From assembly GCA_013398295.1 (NCBI GenBank), contig VZSF01001062.1, positions 373,677 to 437,676 of the forward strand: 64,000 nucleotides of DNA. Reading direction: 5' to 3'. Below, in pieces: positions 55,511 through 64,000 of this stretch. The notes beneath the pieces are model-generated. The model saw only the letters and a list, made by a program, of their open reading frames with translations. It did no database searches and was not told where the DNA came from. The translations under genes and the position numbers were made by a program. The stretch comes from Chionis minor. Lineage: Eukaryota; Chordata; Aves; Charadriiformes; Chionididae. Position 1 is the stretch's first letter. Each line of letters begins with the position of its first letter.

Positions 55511-58500
55511 AAATCTTCATTTCCATTAGCCATCCCATCCTTACCTCCTGATCAACAACTTTTTTCTATTGAAAGCACATCAAACTAAATTTGAAGTCAT
55601 ACTTCCCTGGTCTCGCAATACAAGCCCACTGTCCCACACTTTTTTCCTTGTTATTTATATGACTAATTCACTTTTCATAGCTTGCTCCTAATTTTCTTTG
55701 TAAGGTGTAGCTAGACCTCAAATTTTAGCTCCAAGAAGTGCTTTTCTTAGTAGTTTTTTTCCCATTTTGTTTATTTTTGCTTGCCCCTAACAGCTTTTTG
55801 AAAATAGCAGCTCATCCAGCCATTTCTAAAGTCTTTCCAGAAAGGACTTTTTCTCAGTTACAGTGGGTTTTGTATCTTTTTGAGTACTCCTGCATTCCAC
55901 ATATTCAATTTCTTCATCAGTTCAGACTTTAACAACAACTTTAGTTTATTCCAAAGTTTTCCTTTTTAAATAGGAAATATTCTAGACCCATTGTTGTTTA
56001 ACTCCTCATTTTATTTAAACTAAATCATCTCATGTTCAGGCAGTCTGAGTTTATCTTCTATGATCGATTGTTCTATGCTTTCCTGAGTACCTACCAAACC
56101 CATGCCTGACATAGTATTATCTCTAGTAGGTTCTGTGGTTATTTGGCAAGACATTTGTCATCTATCATGTACAAGAATAAGGAAACTGTACCATTAGTTG
56201 TTGCATTTGCTTCTTAATCTACATCTGGGAAGCCAGTGACACAACAGTCATACATCCCTGGCAGTGTTCATCTCTGTAACAATTTTATAGAGATATTCAT
56301 CCATTTCTAAATACACCTTGTAGCTGACAACACGTACTATTCTAGGAGAAGATTGTAATTTGATACTTCGATATAAATCAAAGTTTCACAAGCTGCTCAG
56401 TTGTTTCTCAACATCCCTATCCAACAGTTCAAATTCAGACCTTTCAGACAGCAATGCCTCTCTGACCACGGCTCACACCCTTACTTGTGTATTTCCTTTC
56501 TCCATGCTATCCACCCAATGAGGAATCTTGACCTATTGCTTCACCTTTTCTTCTTTTTTTCCTTTTTGAATCTAATTTTCTGAGCCTTCTATGTCAAAAC
56601 CCAAACAGGAAATTGTCTCTCTTGTGCCTTTTTCACATTCAAAGTCTTTCAAAGCAGACATGTATGTTCAGCCAAATTTCACCTACTTTACAAGTGAGAT
56701 TAGTTATCCAGCAGAACATCCAACAGGCTCTTCAAGGAGCTGATGTAAAAATAAATAAATAAATTACAAGCATAATAATTGCTCCTCATGTCACATCATA
56801 GATGTCATTGAATGCTCAATAAAGTAAGAACTGCTCAGCTTAATCTTAAAGTATTTTTCCTTGCTTAAATGTCACACGATGATGCCACTAGTACAAAAAG
56901 AGATGTGAGAAGTGGTTATAATTAGATAATATTAGGCAGATTATAATATTTCTGTCTAAAATGCTCATGCAGAATACCGGCTCCAGTCCACCCTTAAATA
57001 GACTGCCTTTCTGTGCTACATGGCAGATTGTATGAAATATACAGTCACCATTATACCATGCCACATTCAAAAAATATTGTCATCAAAATGGCAAATAAAT
57101 TATAATTTTACTATTTTATTGTACCAATTGTGCAAATAAAATATAACCTTTTCAGTTTTCTGGTGATCTCCTTGACTTTTGAAATCACATAATCTTGACA
57201 TAAATAATGGTTCATTATCCTCTAACAAAGGCACCTAGGAAATTAATCTACAGCATTAAGACTCTGAAAGACAGGCTTTGGAAAATATTGCTGCAGAGGT
57301 CTAGGAAGTTACTAACGCAGTTGTCTTTTTGCCTTTCTTGCTGGAAGTTAACTTCTCAGTAGCAGAGTGGGTAGGAAAGAATGCATCCTCCTACCTTGGC
57401 TGCTCCAGGGCACGACTGTGTGTTCACTTAACCTGCTGAGACAACTGCATTAAATCACACGTTTCTTTCTGCCGGCCCTCCTGCTTACTCTAGGTGTGTT
57501 GCTCGGTATGGAGTCACAGCAAACAGCCGATGAACTCATAACGTCGTTACCTGCTGCATTGTCAGCTGAGTGCCTGTATCAGATCCTAAACACCTGTAGG
57601 TGCTAGAACAAGGACTTGCATTCAAAGCATGGAAGTCTGGAAACGTTTGCCACTTGCAGACCTGCTAGATATGTTTTTGATTTTGAAGACAACTTGTATT
57701 TTGTTTATTTACGTGAATGGTTTAATTTCAATTCTCATCCCATTAAGAAAAAAGCTCTTCCTGTGTGTTGGTGGTGCTGTCCTCATAAGTCTTGTTTAAC
57801 GATGACAGAGGGCTGAGCAGACAAAAATATTCTTTGCCCCATAGGACCTAAGAGAGAGAAATAGAAAACATACAGGGCCTTTGGAAAGACAGAGACAGCT
57901 CTCAAATATTTCATCCTATCTTTCTAGAAAATATTAGTATGGAAAGAAATGCTTGCATACCTGCCAAATCTGAGACCACTGCCTTTTTTTCCATATAATG
58001 TATTTTCCAATATTCGGTCCTAAAAATTCACAGTCGTCATCCTCTGAATACATCCTGTCTCACATCCCTTTTAGTATCTATTCCTGTTCAATTCCTGTAT
58101 CAAAGACAAATACTATTCATCACCAACCACATTCTTTTGGCACATATGCTGGTACCAAAGAACGGTAGAGCAGCCTCTGTAGCTTCTGACAAGAGAACGT
58201 TAATTCAGAAAGGGAACAGCAACTGCATCATTATTTCTGAATGGGTACTTTTCTTTCCTATCAGTCTTTGGGGTTGAAGCACTCAAAAACTTCTCAACAC
58301 AGGTGCATTTATCAGGCTATTTTAATTAATTTGCTGGCAGCTACCAGCTTATCATTGTGTCGCAGGTATCGCATGCCCCGCCTAACTATTCTAAGCTGTT
58401 GCTGAAAGCATCTCTGCCTGTAATGCCTGTTCCTTAAAAAGAAATCCATGGCTGAGGCAATCTCTAAGAGCATCCCAGGCACTAGAGTGGCACTGGGCAT

Positions 58501-58526
58501 TGGGAGTGCATGAGAGCCTCCAGACG
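55511..58526. other. Intergenic DNA, no gene recognised
   Basis: AT-rich sequence with no open frame above 67 codons. It contains an (AAAT)n run at 56747-56764 and stretches (about 56680-57260) dense in TAATTA-like cores that may be conserved regulatory DNA or simply AT-rich. Parts of 55580-56300 have a texture reminiscent of very old LINE sequence, but I could not place them. Confidence 0.6.
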
Positions 58527-58533
58527 GCGAAGG

Positions 58534-58653
58534 TGGGAGAGCAGCCCGCTCACCTCCTCTCGGGCTGCATTCACAGCTCTTCTTCCACTGCTGCGGTGGG
58601 GGAAGAAGAGCTGGGAACGCAGCCCGAGAGGAGTGGAGCAGGCTGCTCTCCCA
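58534..58653. repeat. Long near-perfect inverted repeat (hairpin)
   Basis: The left arm 58534-58586 and right arm 58601-58653 are reverse complements at 48 of 53 positions, with no gaps. The 14-nt spacer contains its own small CCAC/GTGG stem. Pairing weakens but continues a few bases outwards (AAG before the left arm, CTT after the right). Within each arm there is a second, local stem: GCAGCCCG (58541) with CGGGCTGC (58561), and GCAGCC (58619) with GGCTGC (58641). An alternative two-hairpin fold is therefore possible. Two of the five mismatches would become G-U pairs in a minus-strand transcript. No transposon ends, target duplication or known miRNA is recognised. The structure is certain at the sequence level; its nature is unknown. 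Confidence 0.9.
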
Positions 58654-61600
58654 ACTTGCATACCTCTAGGTACGGAAGAAGAAATGTTATCTCATGGTTG
58701 CAGCTTGAGCCAGGATCAAGTTGTTTTATTTGTAGTGCTGGTGTATATTTTTAGGTCAGTCACTTTCAGCCTTTTTTAGTTTCTGTGCAGGGAAATGTGG
58801 GTAACGAGGGCAGAGGTGTCTGGCAATTGTCCTGTGGTCAGTTGGAGAGGTGGGAGACAACCCCAGATGATTGACTGGTGACTTCTCTGTGCCTGCAGGT
58901 CAGATACGATGAGTGCACTCCTGATGCATCCATGCATCCCTCTTGGTGGGGCCCGGAAGATGAGGGAGGAAAGCTTACTGAATGGTCTGTCTTGAAACCT
59001 CTGCTTACTCTCTCTATAGTCATGCTGATGTCCTGGCTCCCATGCTAATTTGGTGTTACCGCTTTTTCTTCTTCTTCAAGGTTCTTCTTGAAGTTTTCTT
59101 CTCCCCCAGAGCTAGTAGGCAGAGGTATGTATATGGAGAAGTGCAGCCTTTTAAGGGTGCTGAGCCCAAGTAACTCCAAAACTGATGGAGAACAGCTTTA
59201 AATTAGTTGTACTCATTTGGGACCCTTCATTTCTGAAGTTCACACAAAGCACTACACATCACACAGCAGGTAATACCTGGCACCAGGACATACAGATTAG
59301 CTGGTAGAAGGAAAAAAGAAAGTCACAGAAATGAGTGCCTTACAGTGGTATATACCAAAGCTGGGTTTGCTCTGCAAATTTCCAGAAAGGTTTTGCCAGC
59401 AAACAGCTTTTTAAATCCTGGTGGGTATCAGCTTCTCAGGCTCTTTCCTCAGTCTCTGCTTGCTCTAATATGAATAGAAAGGAGGCATTTCAATGAAATA
59501 ATTCCGGAAACAAAACACTAAGAAGAGCCATGGCTTGAGCAGCTGGCATTTTAAAATAGGATATACTTACTAGCTCCTTCTGCAAGATCTGTACTCCTTA
59601 CATCTTCTGTGAAGAGAAATGTTTCCACCCATCCTTTTGGGCTTGTGTGCAGCACCACACAGAATCTGTTTTAAGTTAAGGTGATGCAACTTCTGTATGT
59701 TTATTTTGTTAAGAATGTCTTCAAATGTGTTGTATGCATTTAACTTGTACCTGTAAATTCACCTGTACAAGATGGACCAAGATAAGCAAGGTTTCAGCTG
59801 ACAGTCAGTGTCTACATATTCATGAATCACAAATGGTGTTAACTTTATATCAATCAAATTAAGCTAATGCAGCTTTATGCAACATAAAATTATACCTTTA
59901 GTCATAATAGCACAACTTTGTATAGGGATGAGATCAGATAAAGAAGCCATAAATGAAATGTATTTGAATTTCCAAAAAGCTTGCTACCGTGCATTGCAAG
60001 AGCCTACTGGGAAGTCTAAGTAATTGCAGAGGAAAAGACAATGTTCTGTCATGGTTTAGAAACTGGTATAGTAGGGACACAGATGAATGGAGATAAAGTC
60101 ATTTCCCAATACAAAAGGAACAAAACATGATGATACTATAACTGGTATCATGATGTGACTTGTCTGGTTTTCTTCTATGTACTGAAAGGATCAGTACTCA
60201 GGATTTTGAGCCCAGCTTTGACAGAGATAACGTGCTAATCAAAAGGTGCTAAATATTTTTGCAGAAAATTACAGCATTAATTTCCACTTTGCTATTTTGG
60301 AAGGGTTTTCTTTTTTAAAAAATCAGTCTCATTGTTTGGTGCAGGTCTATCAGGAATCCTTGCAAAAACTTGAGCTAAAGGTGGAAGGAGGAACTTGAAT
60401 ATCAGATCTTTTCTCTTCCAGTATCTCTCTCACTTTCACAGTTCTCTCCTTTCACTTTGCCACTGAAAATGGATGAAGAAAAAAAGGAGGTGAAGAAACA
60501 AATTTCCAACCAAAGGATCTTAAAAATGTTCCAGAACTTTCTTTCTGAAGTAATCATAGATAATGACCAAGTGGTGGAAGGAACAGACCCCTCCACTGCC
60601 CTGCTGACCTGATTACCCTCTCTGACCAACTTGCAGGGGAGCCTAACCCTGCCAACTGCCCCAAACTACCAAGTCACTCATTTCACCTCCCAGCCTGGAT
60701 GCAAGCTGGAGAAGCTTTCTGTTTGTGGAGGAGGAGGAGAGGGCAAGGAAGGGAGTTGTTCTTACGTTCCCTCCTCCTCAAGCAGCACAGTGCTGCTGCT
60801 CCATGTTCCTCCTGCTCCTAAATGATGGTCGGCCCCAGGAGACCAGATTTGCAGAGGGTGCAGCCAGTGCTGCAGCATCACCCATGTGGTGGGGAAAGGC
60901 AAGGGGCGTCTGTGCTGGGATGGCTCCATGGGTCTGTCCCTTGCCAGGGACCTCAGGTGAGCAACGGGGCCCTGGGCTCTCTCTGGTGTGCAGCACTGTC
61001 TGAAACGACACTGGGGAGGACTGTGGAGAGAAGCTCTAAATGTCAGCAAACAGCTCAGATGATAACCTGAAACTAGAAACGAACAAATAATTTGTAATGA
61101 ATAATGTATTGATGGTTTTCATCTCTTTCTGATTACAAACTGTCCACGAACAAGTCACTGTTTATCAAATATTCACTTTTCAAAACGCCAAATTAATGTG
61201 AATAATTCATGAGGTACAACTTGTTCCTGTGTTACTTGTTTTAAATATTTAATACTCAAAATATGAGTTGTTTTGATTGAACACGTATGCCATGTGGTGC
61301 AGCTCTGTGGTGCCCATGCGTGATGCCTCTGCATGGTCCCACACCTATGAGTCAGGTGTGTGTCAAGGATGCTGACAGCAGTGCAGTCAGGGAGCTTTCT
61401 GGAGTATTTCCTCTCCAGTGTGTCCTCTGGTGTTGTGGCTTTCCTACTTGTACCCAGTGAAAGACACGGAAGGGATGGAAACAAACACAGGCAGCCATGA
61501 GCAAGTCACAGCAGAATTATTAGAGGCTTTCTTTGATGTACGAGTTTGGGACACAATTATTGTTTAACTGTCAGGTTCTGTTCTCAGAACATTCACAGAC

Positions 61601-62854
61601 TTCTCCAATGCAAGGTAAAACCAGCTTTAATTGCCCCTGCGAGCTCCCATTTGCCCCNAATCTTGCATTACAGTGTTTTTCACAGATGCTGAAATCAAGT
61701 AGACCTATCTCTCCTCACTTTTTCCCCCCCTGTTAAAAAGTTGCATCATTTTGGGCCTTCTGGTTTCTTGCCCATCACTCAGGGGTCCCCAGGGATAACG
61801 CTAATGACTCAGCCCATCCCCGAGCACCCGAATCTGGAGTTCATCATGCCACATGATTTGAAGACATTTAAATTTTCCTTGTATTTTTTAAGCTTATCCA
61901 AGGCAGATTTTTTGCTACTTTTCTTGCAAGTGTCATTTGTGCTATTTACCTGCTCACTACTACTATTTTTGTAAAGCTTTCCCAGGTCTCTGAAGCTGTG
62001 TTACAACTACTGTTCTCTCAGTTTCTCATGCTGGAGCTGTTTCGCTCTTGTAAATAGGAGAAAAATTTACCAGAGCAGAACCTTGTACAAGAATCTGCCA
62101 CACAGAGATCACTTAAATCAGCAGATCATGGGGTCTCTCCTGGATCCCGATTAAAGTATATTTTGTTGGAGTGTTCCTGATCTATCTTTCATACTAGGTA
62201 CTTCACTTCAGAGACTGGCTTCTGGATAACACTGTGCCTCCTTTTCTGCCGTTCTACTTAAACCACAGGGCAATGGTGCACAGGCAATGCCCTGTGCACA
62301 TATTGCATTAACACAGAGTGGAAAAAGGGTATTGGATAGACTAATTCTACAAAAGCTAAACTAAATATTTGTCTGCATATATCTGTAAGAGCAAATCATA
62401 TGACGGGTAAGGAATTTTTTTCAGAAACCCTTGCTGTAACTGAATTTTTCAACTGTAGGGTGAATCAGTACCAAAGAAATCTTTTTCTTCCCTAGATTTT
62501 GGAGCATTTTGCTACATCCTGTGGGTTGTAGTACCATGTCCTCCATATGCTTCAGTGGAGCATGTGAAATGGGATGCATTAATTTGGGTTCCATATGTGT
62601 GCCCATCTTGATTCATTGTGCCATGCGAGGATGAGGACTTGCCCAAACCAAAGGATGCAGGAGTGCAGGATTTTTCCGGTGAGGATCATGAGACTGTTGA
62701 GACTGGCTAAAGAATACAGGGATTGGAAAGACTCACAGGCCAGCAAGTTCATTTATTCTGGACAACGATATTATATAGCTTGTTTGTAGCCCCATAGAAG
62801 GATTAGGTAAGGTATTTACTCCTACACTGTGTGCTGCACAGTAGTGGCTATTTC

Positions 62855-62900
62855 ACACATTCTCCCTGTTTTGCAGATAGGAAGATAGAGGTACGCACTT
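62855..62900 (-). repeat. Possible MIR-like SINE core remnant
   Basis: 'ctccctgttttgcagatagg' followed by AAGATAGAGGTAC resembles the reverse complement of the MIR core ('tccccattttacagatgagg', aaactgaggcac). It is the best of the four MIR-like matches in the window but is still short. Confidence 0.45.
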
Positions 62901-63611
62901 CCACTCCAGCAAGTGTAATCTCATTGTATAAATCCATACTCAAACTTCTGAATAAAGAATCTAATGTTCAGAGGTACTCTGTTTCTCGGACGCCACAGAT
63001 TTAGTATCACTTAAAATTAAGCTCATAACTGTTAGCCCCTGTGTTGAAAAATGTTCATCCTAGTCACCCTTCCCTTCAAATGAAACTTCTGACATGAAGA
63101 AATTGCCAAAAGCCGTGAGGCTAGTTATGAGCAGAGCTGAGAATAGAAAAGAGCCTCCCAGCTTGGTGCTTGATTCACCCAGTTTCGTCTGACGTTATGT
63201 AAGGAAGCCAAGTGAGTTGTCGATGTCTTATTTAGCATTCTGCATCTCCAGGATGCACTGATCTCATCTAAGGTAACACAGAATCTCCTGTGTTTTTGGC
63301 CTCAACTTATGGATTTGCAAAAGTGAGCTAGAGCTGTCTTCTAGGGGAAAAAAAAATGCAATTCTTTTATGTTTTAGCATCATCTTTACTTTCATGTCTC
63401 TTCTTTGCTGACTTTTAAGAACTAGAGATTCACCAACTTTTTGTTACGAAATGAAACCACCAACGACAATCTATGGTATGATCTAAAACTTCTGCTGACT
63501 ACACTGTTCGAATGAGAACCAAATGGTTTGAGTTCCGTATTTTTTAGGATTTTAATTTATTTTCCATACAATTTGATAAAAACCCCCAGCTTCTGTCACA
63601 GTCTCACATGC

Positions 63612-63655
63612 TGGTTTTACCCTGTTCAGTTTTTACTGGTTTTACTCTGTTCAGT
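63612..63655. repeat. 25-bp tandem duplication, second copy partial
   Basis: The unit starting TGGTTTTACCCTGTTCAG (63612-63636) is followed directly by a second copy from 63637 that reads TGGTTTTACTCTGTTCAGT before diverging. One substitution separates the copies over the shared 19 bases. It looks like a small local duplication. Confidence 0.85.
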
Positions 63656-63982
63656 ATACCTCTTTCTTGAAATTCCCGTGCATAGGTTTGTTAGTGTGTA
63701 CAATAATGTAGGTACTCAGTTTAACAATGCTTTCCCATGTGAAATCGATCTGCTTCAAAGAAATTGCTTTTGTTTCAGGGGACACCGTTGCTCACCTTCC
63801 AGGAGAAACTAATTTTAACCTGATCACTAAAATTTGCATGTAAAGTACATATTGCAATTATGTATATACCAAATATTGCTAAAGGGGAAAGAATTTTGGG
63901 TCTGGGGTTTTGGGATACTTCAAAGAAGGCATAAAGAAATATCTTAATCCTGATTTCCTCAGGGAAAAGAGTGGTGTAAGGG

Positions 63983-64000
63983 AAATAAATAAATAAATAA
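63983..64000. repeat. (AAAT)n simple repeat, cut by window end
   Basis: Four or more AAAT units run to the last base of the window, so the true length is not visible. Confidence 0.9.

Larger units (their letters stand above)
58662..63982. other. Intergenic DNA, no gene recognised
   Basis: There are no recognisable genes; open frames are at most 103 codons. The stretch includes a GC-richer stretch with overlapping short frames (60640-61070), a 9-bp inverted repeat with a 6-nt loop (GTGCACAGG at 62276, CCTGTGCAC at 62291), a weak MIR-like core near 62860-62900, a 25-bp tandem duplication at 63612-63655, and one ambiguous base at 61658. Confidence 0.65.

Noticed and set aside
55243..55533. 96-codon minus-strand frame considered as a gene
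   Set aside because: It lies inside the CR1 3' end, which is non-coding in intact elements.

Overview
The window is animal nuclear DNA, most likely from a bird outside the chicken/duck group. It contains spliced coding exons separated by long introns, a long non-coding desert, 5'-truncated CR1 retroposons, and a solo ERVL-type LTR of a kind I associate with neoavian genomes. Nothing looks bacterial, viral or plasmid-derived. By human-bird synteny known to me (human 5q corresponds to the avian Z), the segment is probably from the Z chromosome.

Layout. Positions 1-4375 are the end of an upstream intron, holding a CR1 fragment (1992-2110) and the solo LTR (2502-2855). The only protein-coding gene I can support is the 3' end of ZSWIM6 on the + strand. 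Its penultimate coding exon is 4376-4457, followed by a 2,333-bp GT-AG intron and the terminal exon with CDS 6791-7653. Together the two exons encode the last 314 residues. Counting back from the C-terminus and assuming the 1,215-residue human numbering, both arginine codons known to me from human disease (R913 and R1163) fall at the expected places. This argues strongly for ZSWIM6 over its paralogue ZSWIM5. An AT-rich 3' UTR follows to about 9385. It carries a G-quadruplex motif just after the stop, a PUM-type element, a 24-bp perfect palindrome and two AU-rich nonamers.

From about 9386 to 64000 (54.6 kb) I find no convincing gene. All open frames there are short, overlap one another on both strands, and resemble no family I recognise. 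The desert fits the large intergenic interval known downstream of mammalian ZSWIM6. It holds simple repeats, a small minisatellite, old and younger CR1 copies (about 53940-54560 and 55131-55510), weak MIR-like SINE cores, AT-rich blocks rich in homeodomain and POU-type motifs (about 47940-48520 and 52540-52780), and a CpG-rich patch (about 48649-48960).

The most unusual structure is a near-perfect inverted repeat at 58534-58653: 53-bp arms with 48 matches and a 14-nt spacer. It could fold into a long hairpin, and no gene or repeat I recognise explains it. I see no clear evidence of a new multi-gene system.
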